A stretch of 8,783 nucleotides of DNA from positions 1 to 8,783 of the forward strand of contig JAKALX010000141.1 in assembly GCA_021823905.1 (NCBI GenBank), given 5' to 3'. Below are positions 1-8,341 of the stretch, one piece after another. A program made the position numbers and the translations under genes. The notes below the pieces were generated by a model. It saw only the letters and a program-made list of their open reading frames with translations. It was not told where the DNA came from and made no database searches. Position 1 is the first letter of the stretch. Every line of letters begins with the position of its first letter. This DNA is from Chloroflexota bacterium. GTDB lineage: Bacteria > Chloroflexota > Dehalococcoidia > Tepidiformales > Tepidiformaceae.

Positions 1-50
1 AAGTATAGGTTGCTCTCGCAACGACTGTCTCGCCTGTGGGCGGTCGCGTC

Positions 51-79
51 TTGGCCTCGTCCACGCCCTCGGGTAGAGT
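51..79 (+). promoter_or_regulatory. possible sigma70-type promoter for the acyl-CoA synthetase gene
   Basis: TTGGCC at 51-56 and TAGAGT at 74-79 are separated by exactly 17 bp, and each matches the sigma70 consensus at 4 of 6 positions. Transcription would begin near 86, leaving a leader of only 20-45 nt. A short dyad, AGAGT (75-79) with ACTCT (87-91), overlaps the -10 and could be an operator, but it is small. The rest of 1-106 shows only a perfect 5-bp hairpin with a 4-base loop (9-22). It lacks a T-run and could be the tail of a terminator for a gene to the left. The promoter is a weak inference because such matches arise by chance. Confidence 0.3.
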
Positions 80-106
80 CGTGAAAACTCTCACACCCGC
101 TCTGAA

Positions 107-2257
107 ATGGACACCGAAAGAGGCCCCGCTTTGAATCGTGCCGCTGTCGCCGAGATCCTTACGCGCGCCCGCGAAAGCCAGCGCAGCACGCTGACCGTGA
201 CGGAAGCGGTCGCGATCTGCCGGGCATACGACCTGCCATTGCCGGACGACGGCGCCGCAAAGGACGCCGCATCCGCGGCCGCGGCCGCGGCTCGAATTGG
301 CTACCCGGTCGCCCTGAAGGTCATCTCGGCGGACATCAGTCACAAGTCGGACGCGGGCGGCGTCAAGCTCAACCTGAAAAACGACACTGACGTGCGGCAG
401 GCCTTCGGCGACATTGCCGCGAGCGCGAAGGCGTACGCGCCGGGAGCCGCGTTTGATGGCGTCCTCGTACAGGCGATGAGCGCCGGCGGGCGGGAAGTGA
501 TCGTCGGCGCCAGCACCGACCCGACGTTCGGCAAAGTGATCGCGTTCGGACTCGGCGGCATCCACGCCGAGGTCCTCCGCGACGTGACCTTCGGCCTCGC
601 GCCAGTCAGCCCGGAGCGCGCCAGGGAGATGTTTTCGGAGATTCGTGGATACCCGATCCTCGCCGGGACGCGGGGCGACGAGCCCGTCGACTTCGAGGCG
701 CTGGCCGGCGTCGTCTCGCGCGTCTCGCAGCTCGTGACGGACTTCCCCGAGATCGCCGAGGTCGATTTGAACCCCGTCTTCGCGACCCCGTCTGGAGCGG
801 TGGCCGTCGACGCTCGCATCGTTGTGGGCGCCGTCGCAAACGAGCGGCCGCGGCCCGACACGGCCTCGATCGTCGCGACGATGCAGCGGACGATGCACCC
901 GAAGTCGGTTGCCGTGATCGGCGCTTCGGCGGAGGAGGGGAAGATCGGGTATTCCGTCGTTCGAAACCTGCTCGACGGCGGCTACGGCGGGAAGATCTAC
1001 CCGGTGAACCCCCGGCTTGCGGAGATTCAGGGCCTGCCGGCGTTCAAGTCGGTCGAGGACATCCCCGGCGATATCGACGTGGCCGTCTTCGCGATCCCCG
1101 CGGCGTTTGTCGCGGGGGCGATCGAGCAGTGCGGGCGCAAGGGCGTCGCCAGCGCGATCCTCATCCCCTCGGGCTTCGCGGAGATCGGCGAGAAGCAGCT
1201 CCAGGACGACATGATCGCGGTTGCTCGTGCGTCGAACGTGCGCGTCATGGGCCCGAACATCTATGGCTACTACTACACGCCGGAGAAGCTCTGCGCGACG
1301 TTCTGCACGCCCTACACGGAGCAGGGCAGCGTGGCGCTGTCGTCGCAAAGTGGCGGCGTGGGCATGGCGATTGTCGGCTTCAGCCGGTCGCACAACATGG
1401 GCGTTTCCGCGATCGTCGGGCTAGGGAACAAGTCGGACATCGACGAGGACGACCTGCTCGAGTTCTACGCCCAGGACCCGAACACGAAGGTCATCGCGAT
1501 GCACGTGGAGGACATCAAGGACGGGCGGGCGTTCGTCGACGCGGCGAAGCGGGTCGCGAAAGAGAAGCCGGTCATCGTGCTCAAGGCCGGTCGCACCGTC
1601 CAGGGCGCTCGCGCAGCGGCTTCCCACACCGGCGCCCTGGCCGGCGTCGATCAGGTGTACGACGCGGCGTTCCGAGAAGCCGGGGTGGTCCGGGCGCGAA
1701 CGCTCGAGGATCTGCTCGACTGGTCGCGGGCGCTGGCGATGCTTCCGACGCCGAAGGGCGAGAACGTCCTGATCGTGACCGGCGCCGGCGGTTCGGGGGT
1801 GCTCCTCTCCGACGCCTGCACGGACTACGGGCTGAAGCTGATGGCGGTGCCGCCGGACCTCGACGCGGCGTTCCGGGAGCTGATCCCGCCGTTCGGGGCA
1901 TCAGGGAATCCAATCGACATAACCGGCGGCGAGCCGCCGGAGACGTACAAGAAAGCGATCCGGCTGGCGCTGAACGACGACCGCGTCCATTCACTCGCGC
2001 TGGGCTACTGGCACACGATCATCACCCCGCCGATGGTCTTCGCGCGGCTCGTCGCCGAGGTCGTCGACGAAGGCCGTGCCGCGGGGAACGTGAAGCCGAT
2101 CGTCGCTTCACTTGTTGGCGACGTGGAGGTCGAAGAGGCCTGCCGGTTCCTTGAAGAGCGCGGCATCCCGGCGTATCCGTATGCGGCGGAGCGGCCGATC
2201 GCGGCGCTCGCGGCCGCCTATCAGTGGGCGCGCCGATCAGGGAAGATGGCAAACTGA
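107..2257 (+). CDS. NDP-forming acyl/acetate-CoA ligase, fused beta-alpha single chain
   Basis: Predicted cytoplasmic acyl-CoA synthetase of the NDP-forming superfamily, interconverting acyl-CoA + ADP + Pi with acid + CoA + ATP through phospho-histidine intermediates. Residues 1 to about 245 form the ATP-grasp (beta-like) half: VALKVIS (68-74), SHKSDAGGV (78-86, whose His79 matches the second phosphate-carrying His of the family), a glycine-rich segment near 128-166, and EVDLNP (218-223). Residues from about 263 form the alpha-like half: the CoA-binding Rossmann start SVAVIGAS (267-274), SSQSGGVG (412-419) and SHTGALAG (506-513), with His507 as the expected phosphorylated histidine. The 716-residue length fits a fused enzyme. 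The more familiar fused order is alpha first, so this is the reversed arrangement. The substrate cannot be read from sequence; acetate, propionate or a branched or aryl acid are all possible. An in-frame TTG at 131 has a better ribosome site than the ATG at 107 and may be the real start. The gene ends 4 bp from the convergent nucleotidyltransferase gene, with no room for a terminator. Confidence 0.9.
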   Translation: MDTERGPALNRAAVAEILTRARESQRSTLTVTEAVAICRAYDLPLPDDGAAKDAASAAAAAARIGYPVALKVISADISHKSDAGGVKLNLKNDTDVRQAFGDIAASAKAYAPGAAFDGVLVQAMSAGGREVIVGASTDPTFGKVIAFGLGGIHAEVLRDVTFGLAPVSPERAREMFSEIRGYPILAGTRGDEPVDFEALAGVVSRVSQLVTDFPEIAEVDLNPVFATPSGAVAVDARIVVGAVANERPRPDTASIVATMQRTMHPKSVAVIGASAEEGKIGYSVVRNLLDGGYGGKIYPVNPRLAEIQGLPAFKSVEDIPGDIDVAVFAIPAAFVAGAIEQCGRKGVASAILIPSGFAEIGEKQLQDDMIAVARASNVRVMGPNIYGYYYTPEKLCATFCTPYTEQGSVALSSQSGGVGMAIVGFSRSHNMGVSAIVGLGNKSDIDEDDLLEFYAQDPNTKVIAMHVEDIKDGRAFVDAAKRVAKEKPVIVLKAGRTVQGARAAASHTGALAGVDQVYDAAFREAGVVRARTLEDLLDWSRALAMLPTPKGENVLIVTGAGGSGVLLSDACTDYGLKLMAVPPDLDAAFRELIPPFGASGNPIDITGGEPPETYKKAIRLALNDDRVHSLALGYWHTIITPPMVFARLVAEVVDEGRAAGNVKPIVASLVGDVEVEEACRFLEERGIPAYPYAAERPIAALAAAYQWARRSGKMAN
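117..123 (+). promoter_or_regulatory. Shine-Dalgarno-like AAAGAGG favouring a TTG start at 131
   Basis: AAAGAGG at 117-123 lies 7 nt before an in-frame TTG at 131 (codon 9 of the ATG-initiated frame). The bases before the ATG at 107 show no purine-rich site. Residues 1-8 of the longer form match nothing known in the family. The site decides between two starts, and I slightly prefer TTG131 on these grounds, although the ATG is the conventional choice. Confidence 0.4.
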
Positions 2258-2261
2258 GCGC

Positions 2262-2857
2262 CTACGGCTGCGCGGGCCGGAATCGAGCCAGGTAGCGAGC
2301 GAAATCGGCCTGGAGGTCTTTGCCGCGGTTCCGGCCGCGCGCGGTGATGAGGTCGAGGGCGTCGCGCGCCGCCGCGATTTCGGCGTCCGTAGCGTGCGGG
2401 ATGAGTCCGCGTCGCGGGCCCGGCCGTCGCTGCCGGCCGACAGCACCTTCATCGCGATGAGGTGAGCGATGCCGGCGACCGGAAGGTTGATGCGCGGGGT
2501 GACATCAATCCTCGCGGCCGATTGGACCACCTCGGCCTCAAGCCCGGATGTCGCGAACAGCAGGTCCAAGATGAACTGAGTCCCGGAGACTGCAGGACAC
2601 AAGAGGCGGACTGTGACGAGTTCTACGGGCTCCTTGTCTTCCATGAGCATTACGACGTGATAACCGACTTCCAACAATCCGGCAACGAGCTGTTCGCGGT
2701 CGGCATCCGTGGCGACCAGTACTGCTGCGTCGATGTCGTTTGTGAAGCGGGGAGCCCCGCGCGTACTCACGGCGACGCCGCCAACCAGCGCCCAGGGAAC
2801 CTTGAGTCGGTCAAGGTCCCGACCAATCCGGCGCAGCGTGTTGTCGAACGCGCTCAA
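2262..2857 (-). pseudogene. AbiEii/MNT-like nucleotidyltransferase, frame broken near 2404-2406
   Basis: Predicted small nucleotidyltransferase of the AbiEii/MNT type. From a TTG start at 2857, residues 22-30 (WALVGGVAV) carry the family Gly-Gly motif. Residues 40-43 (NDID) supply the two metal-binding aspartates, Asp41 and Asp43. Asp98 in FILDLLF (95-101) is the likely third acidic residue, and the conserved helical AHLIAMKVLS follows at 131-140. After Asp151 the frame runs into a Ser/Thr/Arg-rich tail, read to 2237, that looks like an out-of-frame shadow. Adding one C to the minus strand at about 2405 restores a sensible end: DLIPHATDAEIAAARDALDL followed by a helix ending FRPAQP and a TAG at 2264-2262. 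The repaired protein would be 198 residues and the stop would fall neatly 4 bp from the convergent gene. This is either a natural frameshift or a base-calling error. An ATG-like frame can be read upstream to 2920, but the TTG start overlaps the preceding stop as TTGA and fits the family start better. The role may be toxin-like or RNA-modifying; it is not established here. Confidence 0.72.
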
Positions 2858-3069
2858 GGCCTGGACCGGGGCCAGGTTCCGGGCACACCCACGCCGTCCG
2901 GGGGGCGATCCCGTAGCCATCTGGCGAGCGCCGCCCTGGTCTCTTCGTCGGTTGCGGTAGGCGACTCCCGCCTGATTCTGGCGAACATCATGTCGACGCC
3001 GGCGTCGGCCATCGCGATGGCCGTGCGAAGCGCAACTGATGGACTCAACTTGGCGGGCACGGCTCTCAT
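2854..3069 (-). CDS. 71-residue protein of unknown function paired with the nucleotidyltransferase
   Basis: I do not recognise a named family. The protein begins MRAVPAKLSPSVALRTAIAM, continues with an apparently amphipathic helical stretch (ADAGVDMMFARIRRESP, 21-37), then an acidic turn TDEET and a second helix ARWLRDR, and ends in a Pro/Gly/Arg-rich tail. There is no signal peptide, membrane segment or cysteine motif. Its size, and its position immediately before a nucleotidyltransferase with a TTGA stop/start overlap (2857-2854), suggest a translationally coupled two-gene unit in which it could be an antitoxin or partner. That is inference from context only. The ATG at 3069 has GAGG 10 nt upstream, slightly far for a ribosome site. 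The gene starts 29 bp after uvrA stops, so read-through from uvrA is likely. Confidence 0.7.
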   Translation of the reverse strand: MRAVPAKLSPSVALRTAIAMADAGVDMMFARIRRESPTATDEETRAALARWLRDRPPDGVGVPGTWPRSRP

Positions 3070-3098
3070 TTTACGGCAACCTCAACCGACGGTCGTTG

Positions 3099-6227
<3,129 letters not shown>

Positions 6228-6230
6228 GGG

Positions 6231-6265
6231 CGATTTCCGATTGTCGATTTTCGATTGCCGATTCG
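6231..6265. repeat. five tandem CGATTNN heptamers before uvrA
   Basis: Exactly five contiguous 7-bp units read CGATTTC, CGATTGT, CGATTTT, CGATTGC and CGATTCG. The first five bases are invariant and the last two vary. The array begins 3 bp from the uvrA GTG, so in the uvrA transcript it forms the last part of the leader as NNAATCG repeats, and any uvrA ribosome site (only a weak GGA is visible) lies inside it. Two further adjacent units (CGATTGA CGATTCA) occur at 8315-8328 between hisF and hisI. The function is unknown; slippage, a protein-binding array or a translation effect are all possible. Confidence 0.75.
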
Positions 6266-6321
6266 CCGAGGGAACCCGGGGGCTGCGATCCAGTGTAGTC
6301 GGGCCCGAAACAGCGCAGTGG

Positions 6322-6350
6322 ATTGTAGCATTTGTAGAACGGGCGTTCTA
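6322..6350 (-). promoter_or_regulatory. uvrA promoter with extended -10 element
   Basis: On the minus strand TACAAT (6327-6322) is preceded by TG one base away (6330-6329), giving the extended -10 form TGCTACAAT. At a 17-bp spacing the -35 position is TAGAAC (6350-6345), which matches the consensus at only 3 of 6 bases; that is acceptable with an extended -10. Transcription would start near 6315, giving a leader of about 88 nt before the uvrA GTG. The -35 and spacer are covered by the LexA-like dyad, a classic repressor position. Confidence 0.6.
6335..6350. promoter_or_regulatory. LexA/DinR-type SOS box
   Basis: A perfect 16-bp dyad TAGAAC-GGGC-GTTCTA contains GAAC-N4-GTTC, the core of the Gram-positive LexA (DinR) operator. 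The same type of box has been reported for Dehalococcoides. It lies across the -35 and spacer of the uvrA promoter. uvrA is a classical SOS gene, so motif, position and target gene agree. It could also affect the divergent lipoprotein gene, whose start is 118 bp away on the other side. No lexA gene is present in the window to confirm the specificity. Confidence 0.75.
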
Positions 6351-6363
6351 GTGTGTTCACGCT

Positions 6364-6384
6364 TCCCTACTCGGCTGGTAGGGA
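6364..6384. promoter_or_regulatory. perfect 7-bp dyad between uvrA and the lipoprotein gene
   Basis: TCCCTAC (6364-6370) and GTAGGGA (6378-6384) are exact inverted repeats around a 7-nt loop, 13 bp beyond the LexA-like box. It could be a second operator or a leader hairpin for the plus-strand lipoprotein gene. A 10-bp palindrome CGTCCGGACG follows at 6399-6408. I found no convincing plus-strand promoter in this gap. Confidence 0.4.
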
Positions 6385-6457
6385 CCACATGTCGGGGCCG
6401 TCCGGACGTGTCGCATCAGGTCGTGGGTGCGTATGAAGCCTCGAAGCAGTCCCACGT

Positions 6458-6461
6458 GGAG
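6458..6461 (+). promoter_or_regulatory. ribosome binding site of the lipoprotein gene
   Basis: GGAG at 6458-6461 stands 6 nt before the ATG at 6468. It identifies this ATG as the start rather than the longer open frame that runs back into the uvrA region. The signal peptide beginning directly after this ATG supports the choice. Confidence 0.7.
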
Positions 6462-6467
6462 AACGAA

Positions 6468-7025
6468 ATGACGGCAATCCGTCCAGTGGCCCTGGCTCTT
6501 GTAGCGGTTTTCGCCCTTCCGGCGGTGGCGTGCGGCGGCGATGACAACGGTGGCAGCACGCCTGGAGCCGTGGCGACAACGGGCGCCACGCACGCGGCCG
6601 CCACGCAGCCGACAGCGACCGTTGCCGGGCCCGAAGCGCTGGCGAAGGTCATTTACGACGATTTCGTTGCGATGAACAAGGAATTGGCGGCGATGCTCAC
6701 TGGCGACCCCGCGGCGGCCCAACTGAGGCCCAAGGTCACGGACCTGAAGAACCGGTACGTCGAGAAGTTCGTGGCCGCCGGCCGGGTGCGGGCGAAGATG
6801 AACTCCGCCGATGCCGCGACGGTCGAAAGCGAGGTCCGGCGAATGCTCTTTGCGTCGCCGGCCATCGACACCAGGGCGTTGAGCGCCGCCGTTCAGCGCT
6901 TCAATTCGAGTGACGTCGAGCTGGCGCAGCAGATCACGTCGCTGAACATCCTGACCCAGTACGCGTTCTTCGAGCTCCTCAAGAAACAAGAGCCCGCCGA
7001 GGCAGCGCGTCTCGGGATCGAGTAG
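6468..7025 (+). CDS. predicted small lipoprotein of unknown function
   Basis: A 185-residue protein with a typical secretion start: MTAIRP, a hydrophobic core (about 7-20), then PAVAC with Cys22 as the probable lipidated residue. The -3 residue is Ala, not the usual Leu, so the lipobox is acceptable but not ideal. A Gly/Thr/Ala-rich linker follows (23-53), as is common for surface-anchored proteins. Residues 55-185 look wholly helical: GPEALAKVIYDDFVAMNKEL, a Lys/Arg-rich middle (about 88-111), and a C-terminal helix QYAFFELLKKQEP. There are no cysteines after Cys22 and no enzyme motif I recognise. It is transcribed away from uvrA and ends 42 bp from the convergent reductase gene. It may be an envelope or stress-related protein, but no function can be assigned. 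Confidence 0.82.
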   Translation: MTAIRPVALALVAVFALPAVACGGDDNGGSTPGAVATTGATHAAATQPTATVAGPEALAKVIYDDFVAMNKELAAMLTGDPAAAQLRPKVTDLKNRYVEKFVAAGRVRAKMNSADAATVESEVRRMLFASPAIDTRALSAAVQRFNSSDVELAQQITSLNILTQYAFFELLKKQEPAEAARLGIE

Positions 7026-7067
7026 ACGGGTAGCGAGGAAGCCGAGCCAATCGCTCGCTCCCGGGCT

Positions 7068-7829
7068 CTAACGCGCCACCCGATAGCGCAGGTAGACCTC
7101 GCTCGTCGCCGGATTGGGGACGGCTGACATCAACTCGAGGCGCTTCACCAGTTCCTTCGGGAAGGCCTTCGGGCCTTCGACGGCCGTGAGGGTGGCTCGG
7201 CCGCCGACGATCACCGGGCCGAGCGTCAGGAAGAACTCGTCGACAACGCCGTGGGCGAAGAACTCGGCGTTGGTTGTCGGACCGCCCTCGCAGAGCAGCA
7301 CCCTCGCTCCGAGCTCGTGCCGCATGTGCGCGAGCATTCCCCTGAGCTCGCCCGAGCCGTCCGGTGTTCCGGCGGGCAGACGGTGGACGGGCCGGCCGGC
7401 GGCGAGCACGGCCTGGTAGCGCTCCTCTGGGGCCGCTGACGAGAGGTAGACAACTGCTTCGAAGTCGCGAGCCTTGAAGAAGATGCGATCGAGCGGCAGA
7501 TCTCCGGATCGCGACCAGATTGCCGCGATCGGATAGCGGTCCTTTCCTCGGTCGAGCCGGAGCTGCTCAAGCCCGGGGTCACCCAGTCGCGACGAAGTGC
7601 CGCTCGCCCGAAGGGTACTGGCGCCGTTGAGCACGACGTCGGCGTTCACGCGGAGCTCGCGCATCAGCCGCTGGTCGGTCTTCGAGCCGATGCCAGCCTC
7701 AGTGCCGTCGATAACGACCTTGCCGTCGGCCGACATGACCATGTTCAGGAGCACGTACGGCCGATCCGCTGGTGGTTCCGGCAGGTCGAGGTTGGTGTAG
7801 TCGGGCTTGACGGGGACGTCGCGGGACAT
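7068..7829 (-). CDS. stand-alone RibD C-terminal/DHFR-fold pyrimidine reductase family protein
   Basis: A 253-residue NAD(P)H-dependent reductase of the RibD-C (dihydrofolate reductase-like) fold. Features visible: PYVLLNMVMSADGKV (24-38, family N-terminal strand and Ser-Ala-Asp-Gly), ADVVLNGASTLRASG (63-77, dinucleotide-binding segment), VLLCEGGPTTN (177-187) and VDEFFLTLGPVIVGG (196-210). The deaminase half found in bifunctional RibD is absent. Related stand-alone proteins act on the riboflavin precursor 5-amino-6-ribosylaminopyrimidinedione 5'-phosphate or on other substrates, so the specificity here is open. A GTG at 7835 can also be read, but the ATG at 7829 has GAGG 5 nt upstream, and that site would overlap the GTG. 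The gene lies 104 bp behind hisI on the same strand, separated from it by a strong hairpin. It may be a read-through member of the his transcript. Confidence 0.85.
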   Translation of the reverse strand: MSRDVPVKPDYTNLDLPEPPADRPYVLLNMVMSADGKVVIDGTEAGIGSKTDQRLMRELRVNADVVLNGASTLRASGTSSRLGDPGLEQLRLDRGKDRYPIAAIWSRSGDLPLDRIFFKARDFEAVVYLSSAAPEERYQAVLAAGRPVHRLPAGTPDGSGELRGMLAHMRHELGARVLLCEGGPTTNAEFFAHGVVDEFFLTLGPVIVGGRATLTAVEGPKAFPKELVKRLELMSAVPNPATSEVYLRYRVAR

Positions 7830-7831
7830 TG

Positions 7832-7838
7832 TCACCTC
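7832..7838 (-). promoter_or_regulatory. ribosome binding site choosing the ATG at 7829
   Basis: GAGGTGA on the minus strand (7838-7832) places GAGG 5 nt before the ATG at 7829. The GTG at 7835 lies within this site and is therefore an unlikely start. Confidence 0.6.
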
Positions 7839-7852
7839 ACCACCGAACGGGA

Positions 7853-7918
7853 AAGCCGCAAAGTCGCAAAGACCGCAAAGGATACGTTGGCTTTGCGTCC
7901 TCCGCGTCTTTGCGGCCC
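7853..7918 (-). repeat. 66-nt imperfect palindrome of CGCAAAG units between hisI and the reductase gene
   Basis: The left arm has CGCAAAG three times (7857-7863, 7865-7871, 7874-7880). The right arm has its mirror CTTTGCG at 7891-7897 and 7908-7914, plus a degenerate middle copy CTCCGCG (7900-7906). The loop is 10 nt (7881-7890). Pairing 7853-7880 with 7891-7918 gives 21 Watson-Crick pairs out of 28. In minus-strand RNA, 5 of the 7 remaining positions become G:U pairs, leaving 2 mismatches. On the plus strand the same 5 are A:C mismatches. The hairpin begins 15 nt after the hisI stop and ends just before the reductase ribosome site. It lacks a U-run, so it is not a standard intrinsic terminator. 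It may protect or partially terminate the his mRNA, or it may be a dispersed palindromic element. Confidence 0.75.
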
Positions 7919-7933
7919 AACATGTTCGCCAAC

Positions 7934-8272
7934 CTACGCCAGATCTGTCTCGGGGTTGAACTCCCGGTAGTAGCAGCTCTGGTTGTTCGTATGGCAGGTC
8001 GGGCCGACCGGCTTCGCCTTGACGAGGAACGAGTTCGCCTCGCAGTTCTTGGCGATGCTCACCAGGTTCAACACGTTCCCGCTGGTTGCGCCCTTCTCCC
8101 AGAGCTCGTTGCGGCTGCGGCTCCAGAACGTCACGTGGCCGGTCTTGTACGTGTGGGCGATGGATTCGCGGTTCATCCAGGCGAGGACAAGCACCTCGCC
8201 GGTGTCGGCGTCCTGGACGACGGCCGGGATCAGGCCTTTGTCGTCGAAGCTGATGATGGTCTCTTCACTCAC
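7934..8272 (-). CDS. hisI: phosphoribosyl-AMP cyclohydrolase (HisI)
   Basis: Third step of histidine synthesis: hydrolytic opening of the adenine ring of phosphoribosyl-AMP, in the cytoplasm as a zinc-dependent dimer. The 112 residues match a single-domain HisI without the HisE pyrophosphatase domain. Visible motifs: VVQDADTGEVLVLAWMNRES (18-37), FWSRSRNELWEKGATSGN (49-66), and the zinc-ligand cysteines Cys77, Cys93 (PTCHT) and Cys100 (QSCYY). The segment usually written DCDxD, whose aspartates bind magnesium, reads NCEAN here (76-80), so none of the three aspartates is kept. I recall related NCEEN-type sequences in other HisI proteins, so this is probably a subfamily trait rather than decay. 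The start is GTG at 8272 with GAGGAG 9 nt upstream (8287-8282). It follows hisF by 96 bp. Confidence 0.96.
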   Translation of the reverse strand: MSEETIISFDDKGLIPAVVQDADTGEVLVLAWMNRESIAHTYKTGHVTFWSRSRNELWEKGATSGNVLNLVSIAKNCEANSFLVKAKPVGPTCHTNNQSCYYREFNPETDLA

Positions 8273-8301
8273 GTGTTCGGTCTCCTCGAAAAGCGCGATG
8301 G

Positions 8302-8316
8302 CGAGGCCTGGCCTCG
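8302..8316. repeat. 7-bp perfect inverted repeat in the hisF-hisI gap
   Basis: CGAGGCC (8302-8308) and GGCCTCG (8310-8316) are exact inverted repeats around a single T. It lies 14 nt upstream of the hisI ribosome site (GAGGAG, 8287-8282). Two CGATTNN units abut it at 8315-8328. With a one-base centre it is more plausibly a DNA-binding palindrome, or a hairpin with some opened pairs, than a full 7-bp RNA stem. Its significance is uncertain in GC-rich DNA. Confidence 0.4.
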
Positions 8317-8341
8317 ATTGACGATTCAGCGGGGACGGGCT

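Noticed and set aside
9..22. Small hairpin GTTGC-TCTC-GCAAC at the window start, considered as part of a tRNA or terminator.
   Set aside because: No tRNA arms surround it and no T-run follows. Five base pairs are too little to assign a function.
1129..2154. A 341-codon plus-strand open frame inside the acyl-CoA synthetase gene.
   Set aside because: It is an Arg/Gly-rich out-of-frame reading within a well-supported enzyme, with no motifs of its own.
7026..7067. Possible terminator between the convergent lipoprotein and reductase genes.
   Set aside because: Only weak 5-6 bp complementarities with long loops and no T-run are present.
7853..7918. CRISPR-like array from the repeated CGCAAAG units.
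   Set aside because: The units are 7 bp, 8-9 bp apart and arranged as an inverted repeat, without spacers or cas genes.
8028..8037. GAAC-GA-GTTC, resembling a LexA dyad inside hisI.
   Set aside because: The spacer is 2 nt instead of 4 and it lies in coding sequence, with conserved protein codons explaining it.
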